A DNA stretch of 64,000 nt. It comes from Methylococcus sp. EFPC2. GTDB lineage: Bacteria > Pseudomonadota > Gammaproteobacteria > Methylococcales > Methylococcaceae. The position numbers and the translations under genes were made by a program. The notes below the pieces were generated by a model, which ran no database searches, was not told where the DNA came from, and worked only from the letters and a program-made list of their open reading frames with translations. Below, piece after piece: positions 43,986 through 52,675 of this stretch. The stretch is from the NCBI RefSeq assembly GCF_016925495.1, contig NZ_CP070491.1, positions 4,228,001 to 4,292,000 of the forward strand, read 5' to 3'. Every line of letters begins with the position of its first letter. Position 1 is the first letter of the stretch.

Positions 43986-46014
43986 TGCCGCCATCTACAG
44001 CGACGGGGCGACGGCCTACCGGGAGGCGTTCGGTGCCGGCCTGCGGCCCGACCCACCGCTCTGGGTTGATGAATGGTCCGAGCAGCATATGGTGATCCCG
44101 AAAAGCTCGGGCGCGGCTGAGCCCGGCCGTTATCGGGTCGAGCGCACGCCCTATGCCCGCGAGCCCATGCGGGCGCTATCACCCGAGCATCCAGCGCTGA
44201 AAGTGGTGATCAAGGGCGCATCGCAGTTGCTCAAAACTCAGGTCGCGCTGAACTTTGTCTGCTCCGTCATCGATCGCCAGCCGGCCAACGTGATCGTATT
44301 GGAGCCCACCGACAAGCTGGCCCGCCGCGTCGCCGCCCGCTTCGACAAGATCACCCAAGAGGTCGCGCCGCTTACCCGCAAGGTAGCTAAGCGCAAACAC
44401 CGTGACTCGAAAAATAGCGCGGAGACCAAGGAGTTCGAAGGCGGAACGGCCTGGTTCCTCTCGGCCCGTTCGGCGTCCAACCTGTCTGAGGCCTCAGCCC
44501 GCTATGTCGTGGTCGATGAGGTCGACCGCATCCTGCGCGAAATCAAGGGCGAGGGCGACACGGTCGGCCTGGTCGAAAAGCGCCAAACCACTTACGGCCG
44601 CAAGGCGAAAGGGCTCTACATTTCGAGCCCCACGGAAGAGGACGCCAGCCGCATCGAAGAGCTCTACCGCGAGGGCAACCAGCACCAATACCACGTGCCG
44701 TGCCCGCACTGTGGCGAGCTGCAGGCGCTCGAATGGGAGAATTTTTTCTACGAGCTCAACGCCGAAGGCCGCGGTCGCGCCTGGATGGTTTGCATACGCA
44801 ACGGCTGCATCATCGAAGAGCACGCAAAGCCGGTAATGTTGCCGGACGTAAAAGCCGGCGGCAGGGCGGAATGGATCCCCAGCGCCCCCGGCAACGGCGA
44901 AACCTGGAGCTACGAAATCAGCAGCCTCTATGCCCCGCTCGGCTGGGTATCCTGGCTGGCTCTGGCGCGCGAATACGACGAAGCCAAAAAAGCCGCCGAC
45001 ATCGGTGATCGCGAAAAGCTGCAGGTGTTTTACAACACCCGTTTGGCGCGCACCTGGAGCAGCAAAAATGCCGTTGTAAAGCCGGAAAAACTCCGCGAAA
45101 AAGCCGAGGCCTATCCGCTCGGCATCGTGCCGATGCCGGCCCTGTCGCTCACCGCCACGGTGGACGTGCAGGGCAATCGACTGGAATGTCAAATCGTCGG
45201 CTGGGGTCCCGGCCCCACCGGGCTGGAGGCCTGGATCGTGGGCACGCACATACTCTACGGAGATCCCACGTTGCGGGAAGTGTGGAGCGAGCTGGACGAG
45301 CTGCTGAAAACGCCCGTGCGTCATGCCAGCGGCGCGCTGTTCGTCATCCGCGCCGTGGGCATAGACTCCGGCGACGGCGACAGCACGCAAGAAGTCTACG
45401 AATTTTGCCGTCCCCGTTCGCGGCGCTACGTCGCCGGCAAGCTGCAAGCGGTGCTCGCCGTCAAGGGCGCCTCGCAGGCCAAAAAGCCGGTCATCGCCGG
45501 CAGCCCCAGCAAAGTCGAATACAACTACCGCGGCAAGCCCATCATGGGCGGAACCCAGCTATGGAACATCGGCACCGACACCGCCAAGGACTGGATTTAC
45601 AACCGTCTCAACCTCGCCGGCCAAATCGCCATCCACACCAGCGATCAACTGCCGATCCAGTTTTACGAGCAGCTCCTGTCCGAGGCCAAAACGACGCGCT
45701 GGGTCAAAGGCAAGCGCCGCACCAGCTATGAGTTGATCAAGCGCGGCAGCCGCAACGAGCAGCTCGACCTAATGGTATATAACCTGGCCATGGCGAATTT
45801 TCTCGGCCTGGACCGTTACACCGCCGAGCGGTGGGAAAAGCTGCGCGCCGCCCTGGTGCAAATCGACCTGCTAACCGAGCTCGACGCCCAGCCTGTGGCC
45901 AGCGCCCAGCCAGCCGATGCCCAGCCGCCGGCCATCCCCCCGCCCGCAAAACTGCCGCCCGCCACGCAGGCGCGCGGCCGCCGCGCCCGTTTTTACGTCG
46001 CCCGCCAGAGGTAA
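43975..46014 (+). CDS. phage terminase large subunit, lambda gpA type
   Basis: A packaging ATPase/nuclease of 679 residues. The adenine-binding and Walker A-like region is VIKGASQLLKTQVALNF, and the Walker B is YVVVDEVDRI. A CxxC pair (PCPHCGE) follows, and the nuclease centre has ATVDVQGNRLECQIVGWG and VGIDSGDGDST. The C-terminal Pro/Ala tail (~645-670) is extended. Family length is normal, so packaging activity is plausible. It is the last large gene before the right att. Confidence 0.93.
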   Translation: MQLDAAIYSDGATAYREAFGAGLRPDPPLWVDEWSEQHMVIPKSSGAAEPGRYRVERTPYAREPMRALSPEHPALKVVIKGASQLLKTQVALNFVCSVIDRQPANVIVLEPTDKLARRVAARFDKITQEVAPLTRKVAKRKHRDSKNSAETKEFEGGTAWFLSARSASNLSEASARYVVVDEVDRILREIKGEGDTVGLVEKRQTTYGRKAKGLYISSPTEEDASRIEELYREGNQHQYHVPCPHCGELQALEWENFFYELNAEGRGRAWMVCIRNGCIIEEHAKPVMLPDVKAGGRAEWIPSAPGNGETWSYEISSLYAPLGWVSWLALAREYDEAKKAADIGDREKLQVFYNTRLARTWSSKNAVVKPEKLREKAEAYPLGIVPMPALSLTATVDVQGNRLECQIVGWGPGPTGLEAWIVGTHILYGDPTLREVWSELDELLKTPVRHASGALFVIRAVGIDSGDGDSTQEVYEFCRPRSRRYVAGKLQAVLAVKGASQAKKPVIAGSPSKVEYNYRGKPIMGGTQLWNIGTDTAKDWIYNRLNLAGQIAIHTSDQLPIQFYEQLLSEAKTTRWVKGKRRTSYELIKRGSRNEQLDLMVYNLAMANFLGLDRYTAERWEKLRAALVQIDLLTELDAQPVASAQPADAQPPAIPPPAKLPPATQARGRRARFYVARQR

Positions 46015-46016
46015 CC

Positions 46017-46073
46017 ATGCCCAACATCGGGCCCAGCCTGCAGCGCGTGAGGCCTCATTACGCCAAGTATTAG
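46017..46073 (+). pseudogene. 18-codon stump after terL
   Basis: ATG 46017 has AGAGGTAACC directly upstream, a good ribosome site, and encodes MPNIGPSLQRVRPHYAKY before a stop. In complete lambda-like phages the gene after terL is a head-joining or portal gene. Here the frame ends after 18 codons and attachment DNA begins, so the head module appears cut off or was never present. A small hairpin (ACGTGC/GCACGT) follows at about 46103-46119. Confidence 0.45.
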
Positions 46074-46194
46074 TATATGCTTATAAAAAGCAAATAAGAG
46101 AAACGTGCATGAAGCACGTAGACCGGGAAGCCCCTGGTTTGCTTGCCTTGGCTGGATCGTAGGGGGTAGGTAGCGGAACGACTTACCTGGATCG

Positions 46195-46218
46195 GGTAGC
46201 ACAGCGGTAGCACAGGAA
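46195..46218. repeat. right arm-type repeats, GGTAGCACAG units
   Basis: Two direct GGTAGCACAG copies (46195-46204 and 46206-46215) plus GAA form a 24-bp perfect match, in the same orientation, to 27208-27231. They lie 40 bp inside the right att core, as arm sites for the integrase would. Confidence 0.65.
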
Positions 46219-46258
46219 TTTTCCGGCTCCGTCAGGATGTGCGTAAGTCATTGAAAAC

Positions 46259-46304
46259 ATGGCGCGCCCGGCAGGATTCGAACCTGCGACCAACGGCTTC
46301 GGAA
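46259..46304. repeat. right attachment core within tRNA-Arg
   Basis: 46 bp identical to 27043-27088. It forms the 3' half of the intact tRNA-Arg (anticodon loop to CCA) and extends one base past the CCA. The incoming element restored the tRNA on this side. Confidence 0.92.
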
Positions 46305-46336
46305 GCCGCTACTCTATCCAACTGAGCTACGGACGC
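46260..46336 (-). tRNA. tRNA-Arg (anticodon CCG)
   Basis: 77 nt with a fully paired 7-bp acceptor stem (GCGTCCG/CGGGCGC with one G-T), D arm GCTCAGTTGGATAGAGT, anticodon loop TTCCGAA with anticodon CCG, T arm GCAGG-TTCGAAT-CCTGC and an encoded GCCA end. It is the integration target of the 19.2-kb element. Confidence 0.97.
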
Positions 46337-46346
46337 GTGGCCGCGT

Positions 46347-46375
46347 ATTCTACTAAGTCTTTTACCCTTAAACAA
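46347..46375 (-). promoter_or_regulatory. tRNA-Arg promoter
   Basis: Read on the minus strand: -35 TTGTTT (46375-46370), 17-bp spacer, -10 TAGAAT (46352-46347), about 10 bp before the tRNA 5' end. Confidence 0.6.
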
Positions 46376-46471
46376 TGCGAGTGGATGCAAATTCGCGGAG
46401 AGGTCGGATTGGCGCCGCCTGGAGAATCATTCGATCCCGCGCCCTTAGGGGGCACCATCCCACGATTTCGC

Positions 46472-46477
46472 TATAAT
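46472..46477 (+). promoter_or_regulatory. argG -10 box
   Basis: A perfect TATAAT hexamer 32 bp before the argG ATG. The -35 region is not close to consensus. The rest of the gap 46337-46509 shows no gene. Confidence 0.5.
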
Positions 46478-46509
46478 GCCGGGTCATTTTTACCCACTAC
46501 GTGAGCATC

Positions 46510-47736
<1,227 letters not shown>

Positions 47737-47785
47737 TGGATGGGCCGAGTCCGGCTTTTCCGGATTAGATCGCGGACAAGGAATC

Positions 47786-47817
47786 AACAGCTTATGGCGC
47801 TCGTGCCATAAGCTGTT
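47786..47817 (+). terminator. hairpin after argG
   Basis: A perfect 13-bp stem AACAGCTTATGGC/GCCATAAGCTGTT with a 6-base loop (GCTCGT), 49 bp after argG. The trailing T-run is short (TTTCCC), so termination is likely but weakly rho-independent in form. Confidence 0.7.
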
Positions 47818-47869
47818 TCCCTCAGCCCGTCCCTACCCAGGAACCTGCGACCGGAGGTCACTCCTTATC

Positions 47870-47967
47870 CCCTTCTCCCTCTGGGAGAAGGTGGCCCGAA
47901 GGGCCGGATGAGGGAAGGGACCGCTCGGTTCCAGGGCTACATCCGCGGGCCATGGGGCCGAGCGGTC
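47870..47967. repeat. REP-like palindromic cluster
   Basis: Three nested inverted repeats: CCTTCTCCC/GGGAGAAGG (47871-47891), GGCCC/GGGCC (47893-47905), and GACCGCTCGG/CCGAGCGGTC (47919-47928 and 47958-47967). The block CTCCCTCTGGGAG with GGATGAGGG is a familiar dispersed intergenic repeat of gammaproteobacteria. The rest of 47737-48148 holds no supported gene. Confidence 0.6.
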
Positions 47968-48148
47968 TCTCCCGGAGGGAGATCGAAGTATTCGCTTCGC
48001 GACGTCCATGGTCACCGGGGTGTGCGAGGGAAGCGCTGGCCCGGCTGATGACGGTTGGGTGTCCGTGCGCCGCTTCGACCCACATTTTCCGGGGTCAGGG
48101 CGGACGCGAACAGGAAATATCTTCTGGAACAGCCTTACAGATAAAATC

Positions 48149-50263
48149 ATGCCGCAGTTGCCAACTTCACCGAGCGACCCCTCGGCCTGTATTGAACCGG
48201 AAATCGCCCAGGCGGAATCGGGGGACGTTGCCCGGACCGATACCTCGGATGTCGTCGGCAATCTTGTCGACTTGGACGAAGGCGAAATCCTGCTCCCGAG
48301 TTTCGTGCTCCAGAAGCCGGAAGGCCTGTTCGTCGATCTCGAACGGTTGGACGAAACGCCGCAGGAGCTGTGGCAGTTCGTCACCGTCACCTTTGCTTCC
48401 GGCGCTTATTTCAAAGGGATCGATTACCCCAGCTTTCAGACGGTTCTTTTCGACCCCGCGGAAACCGCCAAGCTGCGCGCCGACCTGCAAGAGTCCGGGC
48501 TGGCGCCGCAGATTCGTTTCGCCGCGTCTCTGGCCCGCATTCCCGATGAGCGGAAACCGCTTTATCGGGCGGTGAAGACCCCTTCGGACTTTACTCAGGC
48601 TTCGTATCTGTTCGAGCCGCTGATACTCGACAGGTCCGTGGCCGGCTCGGCCGAAGACGGTTCCCCGGCCGAGGCGGTCGTCAGCGAGTCGGTGCGGTTG
48701 GATTTCGACGAATTCGTCGCCCATTTGTGGAACCGTGGCGTCCGCTACGGATTGCTTGAAGCGGAAGTCAGGGCACGGATCGCCGACGACCAGACGAAGC
48801 CTGCGTGGATGATCGTCGCCCGGCAGACCGCTCCTTCGCGTAGCAAGGACGCCGAGATCGCCGAAGTGTTCGACAAGCTGCATCGCGACCGGTCGCCTTC
48901 GATACTTTGGGATGGCAAGGCGGATCTGCGCCGCTTCAAGAACACCTTTCCGCAGATCGGCAAAGGCATGCGGCTGGTCCGCAAGCTGCCCGGCGTGGCG
49001 GGCGCTCCCGGACGCGACGTGGCGGGATTCCCGATAAGGCCGAATCCGCCCAAGGACATCGACCTGAGCCGATTGGCGGGCGCCGGGATCGAATGGGAGG
49101 CCGGCGAGGAAGGCGAGTTTCTGGTGTCTGGAATGGATGGGTACGTCAACATCGACACCCGCTCGCAGCAATTCTTCATAACCGAGCGACTCGTCAATCG
49201 CGAGGGCATCGGCGTCCGAACCACCGGCAGCCTCGACATCGTGGCGGACCAGTTCGAGGAGCACGGCGACGTCGAACAGGGCTTTTCGGTGACCGGCCAT
49301 TCCATCCGCGTCAAGGGCAACGTTTTCGGCGGCGTCATTTCGAAAGGCGGGGTCGTGAAGGTGCGCGGCAACGTCCTGAAAGGGCAGGTGCGAAACGCCG
49401 ACGGGCCGATCGAAATCGGCGGCTTCGCCTCGCATGCCCATATCGAATCGACGCAGGGGGAGGTGCGCTTGAGCCGGGCCGAAAATTCGGTGATTCGCGC
49501 CCGCACCGTCGTTCTGGACGAAATCCGGAACTGCATCGTCGTGGGCGACACCATCGAAATCGGCAGTCTGCAGAATTGCCTGGTCGGCGGAAAAGCCATT
49601 TCCGTGGGAAGGGCCGGGCTGAAGCCCGGGCTTTCCGGGCGGGATGAAAACGTGTTTGTGCTGGAAGTGCCCGATCTCGCGGATTTGGGGCGGCACATCG
49701 ACGAGGAGAGCGGGGCGATTGCCGAGGCGGAGCTCGCCGTCACGGCGAAAAAGGCCGAGTTCGAAAAGAACAGCGCCCGCTACGGCGAGGTCGTGGCGAC
49801 GCCCGCCGTACGGAGCTATCTGGAAAACGCCAAGAAGGTGAAGGAATTCCAGGCGAAAGGCGGGGTGCTGACGGCGGAACAGAGCAAGGCGCTCGCCCAG
49901 TTGCGTGGCAAGGTGGCGAATGAACTCGCCGAAATCGCCGAACTTTCGGCGGCGCTGAGGGGACTCGGCGGCGAGCTTGAGTCGCTGGAACTATCCCTCG
50001 AAGAACGGCGGGCGATAAAAGCCGCGTACGAAGCACAGGCCGGCGAGCTTGCCGAAGGCGTGGTCATCCGCATCGAGTCCGTCGCAGGCATGTCTGTAGT
50101 GAGAAAAAGGCGGATCACGTCGACTTCGCCGCGGCTGCTGACCATGAGCAATTCCGCCGAACTGCGTCGGGAGCTCGATTCCCTGGGCAGCGGCCAGGAC
50201 CGTGTATTCGAGGTCGATTCCGGCACGGTCGACTGGGTATTCGAGCCGTCGCCGGAGAAATAG
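48149..50263 (+). CDS. FapA/DUF342-like protein
   Basis: A 704-residue protein. The N-terminal ~290 residues are a variable domain (LDEGEILLPSFVLQKPEGLFVDL). A central beta-helix-like DUF342/FapA region (~300-540) has the repeated VKVRGNVLKGQVRNADGPIEIGG and SIRVKGNVFGGVISKGG pattern. A C-terminal helical coiled coil (~560-660) follows. FapA-family proteins are named for a flagellar assembly link in Vibrio but many have unknown roles; no flagellar gene is nearby. The ATG at 48149 is chosen because the upstream extension lies in REP-like DNA. Confidence 0.82.
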   Translation: MPQLPTSPSDPSACIEPEIAQAESGDVARTDTSDVVGNLVDLDEGEILLPSFVLQKPEGLFVDLERLDETPQELWQFVTVTFASGAYFKGIDYPSFQTVLFDPAETAKLRADLQESGLAPQIRFAASLARIPDERKPLYRAVKTPSDFTQASYLFEPLILDRSVAGSAEDGSPAEAVVSESVRLDFDEFVAHLWNRGVRYGLLEAEVRARIADDQTKPAWMIVARQTAPSRSKDAEIAEVFDKLHRDRSPSILWDGKADLRRFKNTFPQIGKGMRLVRKLPGVAGAPGRDVAGFPIRPNPPKDIDLSRLAGAGIEWEAGEEGEFLVSGMDGYVNIDTRSQQFFITERLVNREGIGVRTTGSLDIVADQFEEHGDVEQGFSVTGHSIRVKGNVFGGVISKGGVVKVRGNVLKGQVRNADGPIEIGGFASHAHIESTQGEVRLSRAENSVIRARTVVLDEIRNCIVVGDTIEIGSLQNCLVGGKAISVGRAGLKPGLSGRDENVFVLEVPDLADLGRHIDEESGAIAEAELAVTAKKAEFEKNSARYGEVVATPAVRSYLENAKKVKEFQAKGGVLTAEQSKALAQLRGKVANELAEIAELSAALRGLGGELESLELSLEERRAIKAAYEAQAGELAEGVVIRIESVAGMSVVRKRRITSTSPRLLTMSNSAELRRELDSLGSGQDRVFEVDSGTVDWVFEPSPEK

Positions 50264-50339
50264 CGAGAGCTCCGGGCGGTGCTGCGGTCGCCGCGTGGCG
50301 TGGGTTGCCGCTTACGATGAGGGTGATAGGATGCCGCCA

Positions 50340-50509
50340 TCTTCAATACGGCCGGAATCGACCCGGCTCCCTAGCCGGGGGAGAAGACGCACCGGATGGC
50401 GCACCGGGAGTTGGGCATCCTCGCCCAGCCCGGCGTTCCGTACTCCTGCGGGGGAACCCATACAACAGGCCAGGTCGCCAACCTGCCCCTGGATACAACA
50501 ACAAGACGG
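50340..50509 (+). promoter_or_regulatory. structured leader of the ZIP-GDT1 transporter genes
   Basis: A non-coding stretch with three well-formed hairpins in the sense direction: CCCGGCT/AGCCGGG (50362-50379), CCGGG..TGGGC/GCCCA..CCCGG (50404-50433), and CAGG..CAGGT/ACCTG..CCTG (50466-50491). A possible promoter lies just before (TTGCCG, 16 bp, TAGGAT near 50309-50332). A metal-sensing RNA is one explanation; no named riboswitch motif is matched. Confidence 0.4.
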
Positions 50510-51451
50510 ATGACGATCATGAACATACATGCCCTCGATACCCTGGAAGCCATCGTAAAGAAGTTCCTGACCTGGCCCTTCTACCAGCAGTTCAGCGCGC
50601 AGTCCGCGCTGGCGCAGCGCCTGCTGGTGTTTGCGTCCATTGTCCTGTACACGACGGTCATCCTGGCCTTCCTGTATTTCTTCATCAATCCCATCGTGGC
50701 CTATGGCTCGCTGGCCAGCATACTGGCCGGTTTGGCGACCGGCCTGGGCGCTTTGCCCGCCTTGTTCTTCAAGGAAGTCAACCAGAAGACCTTGTACATC
50801 ATGCTGGGCGGCGCGGCCGGCGTGATGCTGGCGGCGACCTCGTTTTCCCTGGTGGTGCCGGGCATCCAATACGGCAACCAGCTCTGGCCGGGCAAAGGCA
50901 TGCTCATCGTTGCATTCGGCATGCTGGTGGGGGCCTTGTTTTTGGAGTTGACCGACCGTTGGCTACCGCACGACCGTTTCGTCGGCCAGGACGCCGAGAC
51001 GACGGGATCCCTGCGCAAGATCTGGCTGTTCATCATCGCCATCACGGTGCACAACTTTCCCGAAGGCATGGCGGTCGGCGTCAGCTTCGGCTCCGGCGAC
51101 TGGCACAACGGCACGGCCCTGGCCATCGCCATCGGGCTGCAGAACATCCCGGAAGGTCTGGCGGTGGCTCTGCCCCTGGTCGGTCTGGGATACTCGCGCA
51201 AACAGGCCTTGTTGATCGGTACCTTGTCCGGCCTGGTCGAGCCCATCGGCGGTTTCCTGGGCGTGGCCGCGGTGACGGTGTTCTCCTCGCTGCTGCCTTT
51301 CGGCATGGCCTTCGCCGCCGGCGCGATGCTGTTCGTGATCGCCGACGACATCATTCCCGAGACCCAATCCAAGGGCAAGGCGCGCTCGGCCACCTTCGCG
51401 GTGATGATAGGTTTCGTCGTGATGATGGTGCTCGACAATTTGTTGACCTGA
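50510..51451 (+). CDS. ZIP-family divalent metal transporter
   Basis: A 313-residue membrane protein (310 if the second ATG at 50519 is used) with about eight helices. HNFPEGMAVGVSFG in helix 4 and QNIPEGLAVALPLVG in helix 5 carry the HNxPEG metal sites of ZIP proteins. It is probably a zinc or manganese importer; the metal cannot be told. A longer upstream frame to 50396 runs through the hairpin-rich leader and is rejected. It lies 7 bp before the GDT1-family gene. Confidence 0.9.
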   Translation: MTIMNIHALDTLEAIVKKFLTWPFYQQFSAQSALAQRLLVFASIVLYTTVILAFLYFFINPIVAYGSLASILAGLATGLGALPALFFKEVNQKTLYIMLGGAAGVMLAATSFSLVVPGIQYGNQLWPGKGMLIVAFGMLVGALFLELTDRWLPHDRFVGQDAETTGSLRKIWLFIIAITVHNFPEGMAVGVSFGSGDWHNGTALAIAIGLQNIPEGLAVALPLVGLGYSRKQALLIGTLSGLVEPIGGFLGVAAVTVFSSLLPFGMAFAAGAMLFVIADDIIPETQSKGKARSATFAVMIGFVVMMVLDNLLT

Positions 51452-51458
51452 GGCGCCG

Positions 51459-52163
51459 ATGTCCTGTTTGTTGTCTTTCGATTGGTCCTCGCTGCTCGAG
51501 CGTGTCCGGCCGCCACGCGAGTGGGTCGAGTGGGGTGGTGTTTCCGCCAGCAGCTTCGGTCTGATCGTCGCCGCCGAGATGGGCGACAAGAGCCAGTTGG
51601 TCTGCATGACTCTGGCCGCGCGTTACCACCGGGCCTTGCCCATCGTCGCCGGGGCGACGGCCGCCTTCGCCATGCTCAATCTGGCCGCCGTGATCTTCGG
51701 TGCGGCGGTGGCACGCTGGGTGCCGGAATTCGTCGTCGGTGCCGCCGTAGCCGTGCTGTTCGCTTTTTTCGGTTTGCGTTCCCTGCTGGCCGCGGAAGAG
51801 GATGAAGACGGGGAGGAAACGGTCAAGAGCGGCCATGGCATGTTCTTGACGACCTTGCTGATGATCTTCGCCGCCGAGTTCGGCGACAAGACCCAGTTGG
51901 CCGTGGCCGGCATGGGTGCGGCTTTTCCGCCGACGCCGGTCTGGCTGGGCGCCACCCTGGCGCTGGCGACCACTTCCGCGCTGGGCGTGTGGGCGGGACG
52001 TACCCTGCTGCGCCGCATGCCCGTGCATCTGCTGCACCGTTTGAGCGGCGTGCTGTTCCTGGGCTTCGCCGCGTTCGCGGCCTGGCGTCTGCTGCCCGAA
52101 GGCGCGGTCGGCCAGTGGGTGGAAGTTGTTGCGGCGAAGGCCGCAGGATTATGGCGGCGGTGA
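51459..52163 (+). CDS. GDT1/UPF0016 family cation transporter
   Basis: A 234-residue membrane protein with two repeats of the family signature: IVAAEMGDKSQL and IFAAEFGDKTQL (E-x-G-D-K-S/T). GDT1/UPF0016 members, including the bacterial MneA, export manganese or exchange Ca2+/Mn2+ (family knowledge). About six helices in two triads are separated by an acidic loop (EEDEDGEE). Coupling with a ZIP gene suggests balanced manganese homeostasis (inference). Confidence 0.9.
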   Translation: MSCLLSFDWSSLLERVRPPREWVEWGGVSASSFGLIVAAEMGDKSQLVCMTLAARYHRALPIVAGATAAFAMLNLAAVIFGAAVARWVPEFVVGAAVAVLFAFFGLRSLLAAEEDEDGEETVKSGHGMFLTTLLMIFAAEFGDKTQLAVAGMGAAFPPTPVWLGATLALATTSALGVWAGRTLLRRMPVHLLHRLSGVLFLGFAAFAAWRLLPEGAVGQWVEVVAAKAAGLWRR

Positions 52164-52675
52164 GCGAGGAGGAATTGTATCGCCTGGCCGAGCGGCTGGG
52201 CGCGTGCTTGCTCGAACGGGGGCTCAAGCTCGCGACGGCGGAATCCTGCACCGGAGGCTGGGTCGCCCAATGTGTGACGGACGTGGCCGGTAGTTCGGCC
52301 TGGTTCGAGCGCGGATTCGTGACCTATAGCAACGGATCCAAGCAGGAATTGCTGGGCGTGCCCTCCTCGGTGCTGGAAGCTTATGGGGCGGTGAGCGAAG
52401 AAACCGTGCGCGCCATGGCGGCGGGCGCGCTGAACGCCAGCCGCGCCGATTGCGCCGTCGCGGTGAGCGGCATCGCCGGGCCGAGCGGAGCGGTGCCCGG
52501 CAAGCCGGTGGGTACGGTGTGGTTCGCCTGGGCTACGCACACAGGGGCTGTCGCCACCCGGTGCGCGCGCTACGAAGGCGACCGCCGCGCCGTGCGCCGG
52601 CAGGCGGTGGCCGAGGCCTTGCGCGGCGTGTTGGCGCTTTACGAGGAAGCGGGCGGTGGCGGCGGCGGGGCTTGA
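52151..52675 (+). CDS. pncC: nicotinamide-nucleotide amidase, CinA C-terminal domain
   Basis: PncC deamidates nicotinamide mononucleotide in pyridine nucleotide salvage. The 174-residue protein is the stand-alone CinA-C domain: ATAESCTGGWVAQ, AWFERGFVTYSN and AVSGIAGPSGAVPGKPVGTV. The ATG lies 13 bp inside the upstream gene. The C-terminal Gly/Ala tail overlaps the next gene. It lies before recA in this genome, as cinA often does. Confidence 0.92.
   Translation: MAAVSEEELYRLAERLGACLLERGLKLATAESCTGGWVAQCVTDVAGSSAWFERGFVTYSNGSKQELLGVPSSVLEAYGAVSEETVRAMAAGALNASRADCAVAVSGIAGPSGAVPGKPVGTVWFAWATHTGAVATRCARYEGDRRAVRRQAVAEALRGVLALYEEAGGGGGGA

Larger units (their letters stand above)
27043..46304. 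mobile_element. 19.2-kb integrated element in tRNA-Arg(CCG), phage-satellite-like
   Basis: The element is bounded by a 46-bp perfect direct repeat of the tRNA-Arg 3' half (27043-27088 and 46259-46304). All genes except the serine recombinase point rightward. In order it holds: integrase, serine recombinase, HicAB, truncated HigA, AlpA-like regulator, tape-measure protein, an IS-split gene, unknown 305-residue protein, HTH protein, KilA-N protein, small-protein chain, primase-helicase, 201-residue protein, TerS and TerL. There is no portal, capsid, head-tail connector, lysis or other tail gene. The content resembles a helper-dependent satellite or a heavily reduced lambda-like prophage; which of these is open. 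Confidence 0.9.

Noticed and set aside
46259-46504. Frame beginning MARPAGFEPATNGFG over the tRNA-Arg, and a similar LAEREGFEPS frame over tRNA-Ser
   Set aside because: These are classic spurious translations of tRNA genes.
50340-50509. yybP-ykoY manganese riboswitch or cobalamin riboswitch in the ZIP leader
   Set aside because: GGGGGAGAAG and GCCAGGTCGCCAACCTGCC only vaguely resemble the conserved GGGGAGUAG and B12 box; the other required segments are missing. Kept only as an unnamed structured leader.
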